From Candidatus Latescibacterota bacterium (GTDB lineage Bacteria > Latescibacterota > Latescibacteria > Latescibacterales > Latescibacteraceae), in the NCBI GenBank assembly GCA_016927495.1, contig JAFGMP010000326.1, forward strand, positions 1-34,177: DNA of 34,177 nt. The letters are read 5' to 3'. Below, piece after piece: positions 27,278 through 34,177 of this stretch. Made by a program: the position numbers and the translations under genes. The notes below the pieces were generated by a model. It was not told the DNA's origin. It saw nothing but the letters and a program-made list of their open reading frames with translations, and searched no databases. How positions within the stretch are numbered: position 1 is the first letter of the stretch; every line of letters begins with the position of its first letter.

Positions 27278-27427
27278 ATCCCCCCTTTAATTTCCCCCTT
27301 GTAAAGGGGGGCATTAAAACGATCACGGGTTTACAGCGGTGTTGTGGGATGGGAATGTCCCCCTTAAAAAGGGAGATGTCACGACTGGCTGTGATGCGCA
27401 GCGTCGCTGCGGAAGTGACGGGGGATT
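27278..27427. repeat. MITE-like interspersed repeat with several hairpins
   Basis: About 150 bases bounded by ATCCCCC (27279-27285) and GGGGGAT (27420-27426), which are inverted. Inside are the hairpins CCCCCTT/AAGGGGG (near 27294-27310) and CCCTT/AAGGG (near 27360-27373), and the perfect odd palindrome CGCAGCG-T-CGCTGCG (27397-27411). No open frame of significance is present. Its base composition differs sharply from the AT-rich flanks. It lies just upstream of the ATPase-PIN unit. Confidence 0.6.
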
Positions 27428-27435
27428 CAAAATTG

Positions 27436-27463
27436 TTGAACTGATTACCAACATCGATACGAT
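27436..27463 (+). promoter_or_regulatory. weak candidate promoter of the ATPase-PIN operon
   Basis: TTGAAC (27436-27441) and TACGAT (27458-27463) each match four of six consensus bases and are 16 bases apart. They lie between the repeat element and the ATPase start. This is only suggestive. Confidence 0.25.
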
Positions 27464-27483
27464 AAAAAATATCAATTAAATCA

Positions 27484-28788
27484 TTGGATATAATAATGCA
27501 CCATTTTAAAAATTTTAAGGGCTTTGCAAATTCTGAACTTGAACTCTTCGAGCCTTTTACACTACTCATTGGCCCTAATGGTTCGGGGAAAAGCAATATT
27601 ATCGAAGCTGTTGAATTGATGGCATTTATTGCACATGGTCGGCCGCTTCATGAAGTTGGGGATATCGGGAGAGGTGAAAATGCTATTGAGGTACGCGGTG
27701 GTCTTCAATCATGCCCAACGTATGGAAGTGATTATTTTACATTGGAATTTTCAGCGAATATTAAATTTGAAGGTAAAGGTAAACCGTTTATTTATTCAGT
27801 TACAATACAGGTTAAACCACGTCCGAGAATTTTTCTAGAAAAATTAGAGTTTGAAGATAGAACGATTATTTTCCAAACATTACCTCTCACAAAAAGTTCG
27901 ACTTCCGGTGATATTATTGTTGAATGCAATAATTTTGCACGTGGTGGCCATAAGCCTCGCATTAACATCGCAGGAAATCGTTCTGCACTATCGCAATATA
28001 TAGATTACGCAAAGTCTTGCAATAAAAATAAATATGATGAATGTATAAAAATTGTAAATGGAATAAAAAATTATCTTCATTCTTCTTTTGTTTTTGATCC
28101 AAATCCTAAACTAATGCGGGCATATGAGCGTATTGGCAACAATATCCTTTCCCGCGATGGAGCAAATCTTTCTGCAGTTTTGTATTCTCTTCAGCAAGGA
28201 ACAGAAGAAGATACACAAAAACTTGAAAGAATATTAAATTGGATTAAACAACTGCCGGAAGAACCATATCAGGAATTAGGGTTTGTGACTACGGAACTAA
28301 ATGATGTGGTTTTAGGATTTAAGGAAGGCAGCAATGGTAATTTTATTGATGCACGCATGTTATCAGATGGAACACTTCGCAGCTTAGCAGTTTTGACAGC
28401 ACTCGAGACTGTTGAAGAAAAATCACGAGTTGTGATAGAAGAATTTGATAATGGTTTACACCCGAGCCGGGTTCACGTATTGGTAGATGCAATTGCATCA
28501 TGTTGCCAAAACCGTAAACTTAATGTGTTTGTTACCACACATAATCCTGCAACTCTTAATACATTACAATCAGATCAACTGAATGGTGTAGTGTTATGCA
28601 CCCGTAGTGAAACGGAACAGACATTTAAACTGGTTAAGCTCAATGAACTGCCTCGATATGATGAATTACTTGAAAGAGGACGACTTGGAGATTTGGTAAC
28701 TCAACGTATCATCGATCAATATTTAGCTCCAAAATTTGAGGAAAATCGTAAAAAAAAGGCACTTGATTTATTGCGGAGTTTGTCGTGA
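27484..28788 (+). CDS. ABC-type ATPase of the AAA_21/OLD-like class, defence-type
   Basis: A 434-residue soluble ATPase of the SMC/RecF/OLD-like class. The N-terminal strand HHFKNFKGF leads to Walker A GPNGSGKS (30-37). After an insert of about 250 residues come the ABC signature LSDGT (293-297), Walker B VVIEEFDNGLHP (316-327) with the catalytic Glu, and the switch His353 in TTHNP. No TOPRIM domain is fused. Proteins of this make are usually paired with a nuclease or TOPRIM partner in anti-phage systems. The frame opens with TTG at 27484; ATG at 27496 is the alternative, and neither has a good ribosome-binding site. TTG is preferred because it keeps the first beta strand complete. The stop overlaps the next start by four bases. 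The gene is visibly more AT-rich than its neighbours, suggesting transfer. Confidence 0.85.
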   Translation: MDIIMHHFKNFKGFANSELELFEPFTLLIGPNGSGKSNIIEAVELMAFIAHGRPLHEVGDIGRGENAIEVRGGLQSCPTYGSDYFTLEFSANIKFEGKGKPFIYSVTIQVKPRPRIFLEKLEFEDRTIIFQTLPLTKSSTSGDIIVECNNFARGGHKPRINIAGNRSALSQYIDYAKSCNKNKYDECIKIVNGIKNYLHSSFVFDPNPKLMRAYERIGNNILSRDGANLSAVLYSLQQGTEEDTQKLERILNWIKQLPEEPYQELGFVTTELNDVVLGFKEGSNGNFIDARMLSDGTLRSLAVLTALETVEEKSRVVIEEFDNGLHPSRVHVLVDAIASCCQNRKLNVFVTTHNPATLNTLQSDQLNGVVLCTRSETEQTFKLVKLNELPRYDELLERGRLGDLVTQRIIDQYLAPKFEENRKKKALDLLRSLS

Positions 28789-29279
28789 GTACCGCTGTTT
28801 TTGTTGTAGATACGAGTTATCTTCTTGAATTATTCAATGTTCCAAGCCACTCAAGTAATAATGCAGTAGTGGAAATTAGAAAAAGGTTTGAAAAAGCCAT
28901 TAATAATCAAAGCAGATTATTTGTTCCTTTACCTTGTATCTATGAACTAGCAAGACATATTGCTCAAGTTGAAAATGGCGATGTGAGGAAAGAAATTGCC
29001 GGACATGTTTATGAAATAGTTAAGTCTAGTGTCAAAGAAAGAATACCCTGGAATATCACACCTTCTTTAGCTATTGAAGAACTTCCAAAATTATTTGAAG
29101 ATTTTGCAAACAAATATGTTTTACAAAAAATCAGCCTTACGGATACATCAGTTATCCGGGAAGCGAAACGTCTAAAGAAAAAATACAGTGATTCAAGATA
29201 CACAGTACATATCTGGACGACAGACTCATCACTTAAAGCTCACGAACCCGATAATGAGTTCAATGCGTTTACTGGTTAA
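28785..29279 (+). CDS. PIN-domain nuclease, partner of the ATPase
   Basis: A 164-residue PIN-fold protein. The four acidic residues expected for the metal site are visible in order: D9 in FVVDTSYLLELF, E54 in LPCIYELARHI, D120 in SLTDTSVIREA and D147 in WTTDSSLKAHE. PIN domains are metal-dependent RNases or DNases, common as VapC toxins, but no VapB-type antitoxin lies beside this gene. The GTG start at 28785 overlaps the ATPase stop (GTGA), implying translational coupling and a fixed ratio of the two proteins. The gene shares the AT-rich composition of the ATPase. The likely role is the effector nuclease of a two-gene system controlled by the ATPase (inference). It could also be a toxin held in check by the ATPase. 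Confidence 0.8.
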   Translation: MSTAVFVVDTSYLLELFNVPSHSSNNAVVEIRKRFEKAINNQSRLFVPLPCIYELARHIAQVENGDVRKEIAGHVYEIVKSSVKERIPWNITPSLAIEELPKLFEDFANKYVLQKISLTDTSVIREAKRLKKKYSDSRYTVHIWTTDSSLKAHEPDNEFNAFTG

Positions 29280-29311
29280 CCATTAAAATTATCCATTCTA
29301 TTCAATCTCTC

Positions 29312-30055
29312 TTACTTAACGCCGCTCGCTATAAGAAAATGGCCGTGCCGCTTGTCGATGGAGCATAGTATGTCGGACAGCTTACCCCACAGCGGAAGAT
29401 AACCTCTTGTGTTCAACCGTACCTGTTTAAAACCGACTTTTATGAGAAGGTCGTTCAGGCCTGTATAAGAAAGTACCCTAACATGTCCAACTGTCCCGCT
29501 GACGCCGGATTTTTGCCAGGTATCCATGAACCCTTCATCACGGGATTCGTCGGCATGCCAGATGAGCGGATTCCCTATACTCCAGCCGTTAATGTTGGTT
29601 GTGGAAAAGGGCTGCCATCCGAACAAAAGTGCGAAGATATTGATCCATGAGGCAAGGTTTTCGGTGAGCACGATCAACTGGCCGCCGGGTTTCAGACAGC
29701 GGTGGCACTCTTCGAGATACAGCCGTGTATTGTGAAGGTGCTCAATGTTTTGACTCGACAGAATAAGGTCAAAGAAATTATCCTCATAATCCCATTTGCC
29801 GTTCAGGTCGAAGCCGGTGCACCGTATACCCCGCTTTTCGGCTTCCTGCCGCAGCGTGTCCACAAACTCGATGCCGTGTATCTCGTTGGGATTGGCGATA
29901 CCGGAAAACTCCATGGTGAGCTTGCCGTCGCCGCATCCGATATCGAGGAAACGTTCGATGTTTGAGCAGGCTATTGTTTTCTTACCCAGCGAGTTACACC
30001 GCTCTAATCCATCGAGAAACGATTTCGGTGCGATGTATTTCAGGAATTTTCCCAT
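29312..30055 (-). CDS. class I SAM-dependent methyltransferase
   Basis: A 247-residue methyltransferase of the Methyltransf_11/25 type. Motif I is FLDIGCGDG (about 36-44), the strand-2 acidic residue is in HGIEFVD, and motif II/III is FDLILSSQNIEHLHN followed by LKPGGQLIV. The C-terminal third is specific, with LFGWQPFSTTNINGW and a His/Arg-rich tail, resembling methyltransferases found in glycan or lipid gene clusters. The substrate is unknown. The ribosome-binding site is weak. It lies 62 bases after the NagB-like gene and may be the last gene of that leftward unit. It converges with the PIN gene, 32 bases apart. Confidence 0.85.
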   Translation of the reverse strand: MGKFLKYIAPKSFLDGLERCNSLGKKTIACSNIERFLDIGCGDGKLTMEFSGIANPNEIHGIEFVDTLRQEAEKRGIRCTGFDLNGKWDYEDNFFDLILSSQNIEHLHNTRLYLEECHRCLKPGGQLIVLTENLASWINIFALLFGWQPFSTTNINGWSIGNPLIWHADESRDEGFMDTWQKSGVSGTVGHVRVLSYTGLNDLLIKVGFKQVRLNTRGYLPLWGKLSDILCSIDKRHGHFLIASGVK

Positions 30056-30117
30056 ATAACCAGCTTGTTTATAACATGTTTAACTGCTCATAATACCAAT
30101 AATAAGTGTTTATTCGA

Positions 30118-31047
30118 TTAATGCATCCCGGTATCGACCGTACCGATACCATGGCGATAATAATTGAAACAAACGTTCGGATGGTCTGCAAGCAGCGACA
30201 TCGGTACTGCCGAATCCGGAATTTTTTTGGAAATCATGAGTGCGGTCAAACGCATACCGAAGGGATTGTCATGGGTACCGGCCTGCCAGATCGAAACTTT
30301 TTCGGATTTCCATGTTTCGACCGGGCCCACTGTCGCAGCCTGCGTTGGCACCATCGAGATATTTCCGCCCCCCGATGTACGGGCGTTCTGGATGATGGTC
30401 ATGGGGTGAAGATCCACCACCCTTGTTTTTAGTTTGCGGTATTCTTCCGGTGACGGCGGTTTTTCGGTGTAAGCCCCTTTACGCTGGAGCGGATCGTTGA
30501 ACGCCCAGTGTTTCACGTCGCCCTGGCCGCCCTGCATGACGACACAGCGGATCGAATCGAAACTTGCGGAATATGCCTCAAGGTCGCCTGTGGGAAAGTG
30601 AAGATTTTTTTCAGGCATGCGCAGTGCGGGATCGATACGGTTGAAGCACATCTCTTTATCGGTTCTTTCAAATGACAGCGGATGTGAGTGAGCGACCGGT
30701 TTGCCATCCAGCACCCATTCGTCCATACCCCAGAAATGGGCATTATGGAGATTCATCCCCGTGCTGTTCACGATACGGGCCACAAGAGGTAATTGCTCCG
30801 TGGGGCCGATGGGGCCGCATATACCGGCAGGATTGTCGGGTGTGGCCTGTTTCCAAGCCTCGATATATTCCAGCGCTTCGGCAAGGTAGAATTCTTCGAG
30901 GGTATCGTAGAAGGTAACCTTAAAACCCGGACGGGACAGTTGGAGAAGGTCCTGTGCCGTGAGTTTTGAGGCGTCTTCGATTATTTCCGGATCAAGTGTT
31001 GTGTAATCCCACCAGTCGGGTGCAACTTTGCTTATAGGTCGTGACAT
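30118..31047 (-). CDS. glucosamine-6-phosphate deaminase/isomerase (NagB)-like protein
   Basis: A 309-residue protein of the NagB/6-phosphogluconolactonase fold. Recognisable segments are FWGMDEWV (compare NMDEY of NagB, holding its catalytic Asp72) and [14 protein letters not shown] (compare GVDGHIAFNEP). In the second motif the position of NagB Asp141 is Val, with an Asp one place earlier, and Glu148 is Asp. The His equivalent to 143 is kept. The substrate may therefore differ from glucosamine-6-phosphate. A distinct N-terminal extension ([16 protein letters not shown]) precedes the fold. GGAG lies just before the ATG. The upstream gene encodes a PIG-L deacetylase, so a deacetylase-deaminase pair acting on an amino sugar is a reasonable inference. 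Confidence 0.78.
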   Translation of the reverse strand: MSRPISKVAPDWWDYTTLDPEIIEDASKLTAQDLLQLSRPGFKVTFYDTLEEFYLAEALEYIEAWKQATPDNPAGICGPIGPTEQLPLVARIVNSTGMNLHNAHFWGMDEWVLDGKPVAHSHPLSFERTDKEMCFNRIDPALRMPEKNLHFPTGDLEAYSASFDSIRCVVMQGGQGDVKHWAFNDPLQRKGAYTEKPPSPEEYRKLKTRVVDLHPMTIIQNARTSGGGNISMVPTQAATVGPVETWKSEKVSIWQAGTHDNPFGMRLTALMISKKIPDSAVPMSLLADHPNVCFNYYRHGIGTVDTGMH

Positions 31048-31134
31048 TGTTTTCTCCGGTGTTTGCAGTGTTCAATTTTATTTTTGTGATATCGATCTAT
31101 TTCAGTCCGTTGTATGTTCTATTATCTTTTACGG

Positions 31135-31950
31135 CTACCCAAGTGATTGTTTATAGTTGGGATCGATATGGCATAAATGGCCGAGTGTTTCCGAAAGCGG
31201 GTCGAAATCCTCAGAAGAATAACCCCAGTGAGCGTGCCGACGCCATCCTTCTGCACAAGTGAAACAACCGGACATGGTCCCCGCAGTGTGTGCAAACGAT
31301 TCCATCAGATTGAGATATGCATCTATGCCCTGTGATGTATCGAGCCATTCTTTCTGACTCTTGTGACAGGCGAGCATCTCCCTTTTTTGCCTGAGGACAG
31401 AACAAATATCAACATACATTTCGGCCCTGACAAGCCTGCGCATAGAGTCTCTGAATCCATGGGGCATGGCATGATAAATTGTCACCGGGTCGGAATACAT
31501 TTCAGCGGGCGGGTCGGTTTCGTAATTGCGCATGTTTCTGGTGAATGCGCCAGTAACAAGAAGTCTGCAGGCGGTCTGGTGATCCTCCATATAATCCTGT
31601 GGAGAAGGTACCAGCAAAATAGTCGGTTTAACTTGCCTGATAACAGAACTAACCTGAGCGATAAGCTCTTTCGTGTATAGTATGTCGATATCCCGGGTAA
31701 TCGGAGGATGTATGGTCGCACCTGCCAACCGGGCGGAATCCTGAGCTTCCTGCCATCGCACCCGGCTTGTTTTTTCGGCATCGAATTCATTGGATCCGCA
31801 ATGTCCGCTCGACAGATTCCACATATGTATTTCCGCGCCGTTTTTTTTCAGTAGTAGTAATGTACCCGCCATCATAAATTCTATATCATCGGGATGAGCG
31901 CATGCGGCGAGGGCGATAATCTTTGAGGGTTTATTGTCAGATACATCCAT
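31135..31950 (-). CDS. PIG-L/LmbE family deacetylase
   Basis: A 271-residue zinc-dependent N-acetyl-sugar deacetylase of the PIG-L (LmbE) family. The metal-binding motif AHPDD is at about 17-21, followed by the usual hydrophobic helix (EFMMAGTLLLL). The third metal ligand is in DYMEDHQTA. The segment LSSGHCGSNEFDAEK resembles the substrate loop of bacterial members. GAGGAA lies about eight bases before the start codon. It probably acts before the NagB-like protein encoded 87 bases downstream, removing an acetyl group from a glucosamine-type substrate. The cysteines and histidines near the C-terminus (GCFTCAEGWRRHAHW) are not part of the general family motif. Confidence 0.88.
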   Translation of the reverse strand: MDVSDNKPSKIIALAACAHPDDIEFMMAGTLLLLKKNGAEIHMWNLSSGHCGSNEFDAEKTSRVRWQEAQDSARLAGATIHPPITRDIDILYTKELIAQVSSVIRQVKPTILLVPSPQDYMEDHQTACRLLVTGAFTRNMRNYETDPPAEMYSDPVTIYHAMPHGFRDSMRRLVRAEMYVDICSVLRQKREMLACHKSQKEWLDTSQGIDAYLNLMESFAHTAGTMSGCFTCAEGWRRHAHWGYSSEDFDPLSETLGHLCHIDPNYKQSLG

Positions 31951-32058
31951 TCGTAAAATTCCTCATTAATTATGATATTAAATTTGAGGATGAAAAAACG
32001 AGTTACAAAAAAAACATGAGTTTAATAACGTATTAATAAATATAGATACAATTCGCTT

Positions 32059-32172
32059 GTCATTGCGAGGAATGAAATGACGAAACAATCTCAGTGAATA
32101 CAGTTCAGAAACGATTTTAATTCCTTTTTTTATAAGAAATTGCCTCACTCACTCTATCCGATCGCAATGATG
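32059..32172. repeat. interspersed repeat with terminal inverted ends
   Basis: GTCATTGCGA at 32059-32068 and TCGCAATGAT at 32162-32171 match as inverted ends in nine of ten bases. The left arm continues GGAATGAAATGACGAAACAA and the right arm begins GAAATTGCCTCACTCACTC. This is a decayed copy of the GTCATTGCGAGGAGCGAAGC-type element that I recall as scattered through many bacterial genomes. It fills the gap between the bicupin and PIG-L genes; the rest of 31951-32233 is AT-rich with no gene. Confidence 0.75.
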
Positions 32173-32233
32173 GGAAAAATGTTTGCAATCATGGAACAGT
32201 TTTATTTTTTTTATCGATTGGGTTTTTTTCGAT

Positions 32234-33922
32234 TTATTTCGGCACTTTCATCATATGGATAAGTTTAACCATTTCATCGGAAGCATTTATGTTGGAATGT
32301 GCTGTCTTACCGGTTGATGGAATCCGGTATGCCGTACCGACCGGAAGTTTTCTGAGTTGTTTTCCGAACTGTAATTCGATGTCGCCATCGGTGGCGATCC
32401 ATATTTCCTCGATACCCTCTGCATGGCTGTGAGGTTGTGCCATCGTCATTGCATCGAGTTTAACTTCGGTAAAAGCTCCATACTGACACATGCCGTTTTT
32501 TTGCCTGATCATTTCGCGGTCGATGTTGGCCCAGTGGACTTTCATAAACGGAGCTTCACCGCGATTATCAACTATTTCAAGTGATTTGTTCGGTGAGAAT
32601 CCGGCGGGAATTTTCTCCGTGGCCACATAGAATGTCATATACTCGTCACCGGTTGCTGTCATTTCGAAATCAAGCCCCGGTGTCAGTACAAATGCCATAC
32701 CTTTTTTTAATTCCACTGTTTTTGTGCCGGATTTGATCACTCCGGTTCCCGAATTTACGACGAATACCTGCTGGGCTCCATCGAGTTCCCCTGCTTTCGG
32801 TCGTGCAACGGCGCCGGGTTCAATAGTTGCATAACTTATGGCCTCGGCATATACAAGGCATGCACCTCTTCTTGTCGGGTGAAGGTCGTCCGGACCTTCG
32901 AGGGCAGTGAGCATGTCGCGGAACACCAGATTACCATGCATAATCCGTGGCATCGAGTTTCGCCAGTTACCCATGAACATGTCGATTTCGGGATCTACTT
33001 TCGGATCGTACATGGTCGGGTCGAGCATGGCGAATTCCTTTGATTCACCGCTGACGGATTTCATCATGTGGATCATCTGGACTGGCTTGTCGCCGAGGTT
33101 TATATTGGTATGCGCTGTCAGTCCGGTTGGAGGTATCTTGTAGATTGTACCCGGAGGGCAATGTCTGAGCTGTTTTCCAAGCAAAAGCATGGTTTCACCT
33201 TTGACCATGATCCAGCATTCCTCAACACCCTCGCCATGACTGTGAGGATGTGGAATGGTACGTGCATCGATGGTGATAAGCCCCAAACCACCGTAGTTTG
33301 CAACTCCGTCATTACTGTTTATAATGCCGTTGCCGATATGCGCCCAGTGTGCACCCGTGCTTTTATTGCCGTCAAATCGGTTTTTAACCACAAGCTCTTT
33401 ATTAGGTTTGAAGTCAGCGGGAAGCGGTTCGGTGACAACGTAGAATGAGAGTTGTTCATTGCCGGTGCAGGTGAGTTCAAAATCAAATTCGGGTGTGAGG
33501 ATAAATCCCATACCTTCCCTGAGTTCGTGGGATTTATGCGTTGCCGTAATTTTTCCGGTTCCACCGGCAACATAAAATATCTGTTGTTCACTGTCTTTTA
33601 CCCGACCGCCGGCAATTGCACCGGGTTCGATGGTCGCATAGCTTATTGCGCTTTGTACCGTTAGCACCGCTCCTTTTCTTACCGGGTGCAGAACGTCCTG
33701 ACCTTCGATACCGGTAAGAACATCACGGAATATGATATCACCGTACATGACACGGGGTGTCGAATTACTCCAGTGATTGACGTACATGTCGATGTCAGGG
33801 TCAACTGACGGATTGAACTGTCGGGGATCCAGTGCACGATAAGGATAGGGTTCCTGTGCGAACACCGCAACGGTAAATATTACGATAACGATAATCAACA
33901 CAAACATGAAGTTTTTCGTCAT
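32234..33922 (-). CDS. exported protein with tandemly duplicated bicupin (four cupin domains)
   Basis: A 562-residue protein with a Sec signal peptide (MFVLIIVIVIFTVAVFA, cleaved near FAQ). The mature part is two copies of a unit of about 265 residues. Each has LDPxxxxPxVDPxIDM, NxTPR(V/I)M-type text, LTxxEGxDxLHPxRxGA, AISYATIEPGA, a beta-barrel with GTG..(L/K)xxGM, and later PHSHxEGxEExW. The second barrel of each unit keeps the cupin metal motif (HxHxxGxEExW, then a Gly-rich second motif with LLxGKQLR or LQFGKQLR). The first barrel of each lacks clear metal ligands. The family of bicupins includes oxalate decarboxylases and sugar-binding proteins, but no close match is recognised. ATG at 33922 is chosen because the signal peptide starts there; 207 bases of in-frame AT-rich sequence upstream lack coding character. 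Confidence 0.78.
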   Translation of the reverse strand: MTKNFMFVLIIVIVIFTVAVFAQEPYPYRALDPRQFNPSVDPDIDMYVNHWSNSTPRVMYGDIIFRDVLTGIEGQDVLHPVRKGAVLTVQSAISYATIEPGAIAGGRVKDSEQQIFYVAGGTGKITATHKSHELREGMGFILTPEFDFELTCTGNEQLSFYVVTEPLPADFKPNKELVVKNRFDGNKSTGAHWAHIGNGIINSNDGVANYGGLGLITIDARTIPHPHSHGEGVEECWIMVKGETMLLLGKQLRHCPPGTIYKIPPTGLTAHTNINLGDKPVQMIHMMKSVSGESKEFAMLDPTMYDPKVDPEIDMFMGNWRNSMPRIMHGNLVFRDMLTALEGPDDLHPTRRGACLVYAEAISYATIEPGAVARPKAGELDGAQQVFVVNSGTGVIKSGTKTVELKKGMAFVLTPGLDFEMTATGDEYMTFYVATEKIPAGFSPNKSLEIVDNRGEAPFMKVHWANIDREMIRQKNGMCQYGAFTEVKLDAMTMAQPHSHAEGIEEIWIATDGDIELQFGKQLRKLPVGTAYRIPSTGKTAHSNINASDEMVKLIHMMKVPK

Positions 33923-34177
33923 TTTTCTTTCTCTTTTCTTTTTTGGGTTATTTATGATAGTGATTAGTTTGAATACATTGTTTAAATAAGTCATATGTAT
34001 ATATTTTAAATTAATGTAAAAATATTCGAATACAACACATGAAATTTTCAGCCTGATATACAATATCCGGATATATAATACAACGTAATCAAAAAAAGGA
34101 ATTTGACAATTTTTGATTAAAAAAATCAATTATTTTTTGTAACAAATATATAAAATTATTGCCAATAATCTACACAA
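33923..34177. other. AT-rich upstream region of the bicupin gene
   Basis: No gene is seen to the end of the window. It is strongly AT-rich and contains the perfect 12-base palindrome ATATCCGGATAT at 34063-34074. Reading leftward, TTGTAT and TATATC flank it with a 17-base spacer, a weak promoter candidate in which the palindrome would lie between -35 and -10. This is a possible operator, not more. Confidence 0.35.

Noticed and set aside
28785..29279. VapC toxin of a VapBC toxin-antitoxin pair
   Set aside because: The upstream overlapping gene is a 434-residue ATPase, not a small DNA-binding antitoxin, and no other small gene adjoins it.

Overview
The window looks like a chromosomal segment of an anaerobic or facultatively anaerobic Gram-negative bacterium of the FCB group, possibly a Latescibacterota-like or related uncultured lineage. 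Three loci carry the C-terminal Type IX secretion (T9SS) sorting domain with its PNPFN motif and a terminal short Lys-ending tail. There are many exported proteins with Sec, Tat or lipoprotein signals, and an Hcp hybrid-cluster operon typical of anaerobes. The taxonomic placement is an inference from these traits; no ribosomal marker or tRNA is visible.

Layout. Bases 1-2765: an SDR oxidoreductase converging on rho, which has a good sigma70-type promoter and a leader of about 210 nt. 2766-7366: a leftward block of exported proteins, namely a beta-propeller, an S9 prolyl-oligopeptidase-type peptidase broken by a one-base frameshift, and a Tat/lipoprotein GH5-like hydrolase. 7566-10057: a copper pair (CopZ-like chaperone and CopA P1B-ATPase). 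10075-13263: a very large ligand-sensor-type propeller with a T9SS tail. 13467-13961: a small DUF6933-like protein. 14112-17121: a complete nitrosative-stress type unit with a consensus promoter, an overlapping 8-6-8 palindrome (likely operator), an Rrf2 regulator, an Fe-S protein, Hcp and an intrinsic terminator. 17191-17365: a composite of short interspersed repeats. 17347-19291: a PfkB/HldE-like sugar kinase and an FkbM methyltransferase. 19424-23570: an exported PL10-like pectate lyase and a four-repeat PPC-like T9SS cargo protein. 23829-26060: two Tat-signal proteins (Gfo/Idh/MocA-like and a formylglycine-generating-enzyme-fold protein).

26100-29280 is an accessory patch: a decayed IS1380-type transposase, an orphaned C-terminal copy of a T9SS cargo gene, a MITE-like palindromic repeat, then a translationally coupled two-gene unit of an ABC-type (AAA_21-like) ATPase and a PIN-domain nuclease. 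This ATPase-PIN pair is the best candidate for an undescribed system, probably anti-invader defence by analogy with RloA/RloB, Septu and PARIS, in which an OLD/SMC-like ATPase is paired with a nuclease.

29312-33922 is a leftward run: a tandemly duplicated bicupin secreted protein, a PIG-L deacetylase, a NagB-like sugar-phosphate isomerase with changed active-site residues, and a class I methyltransferase. The deacetylase and the NagB-like protein suggest amino-sugar metabolism. With the pectate lyase and the GH5-like hydrolase, the region reads as that of a heterotroph degrading polysaccharides and glycoconjugates.
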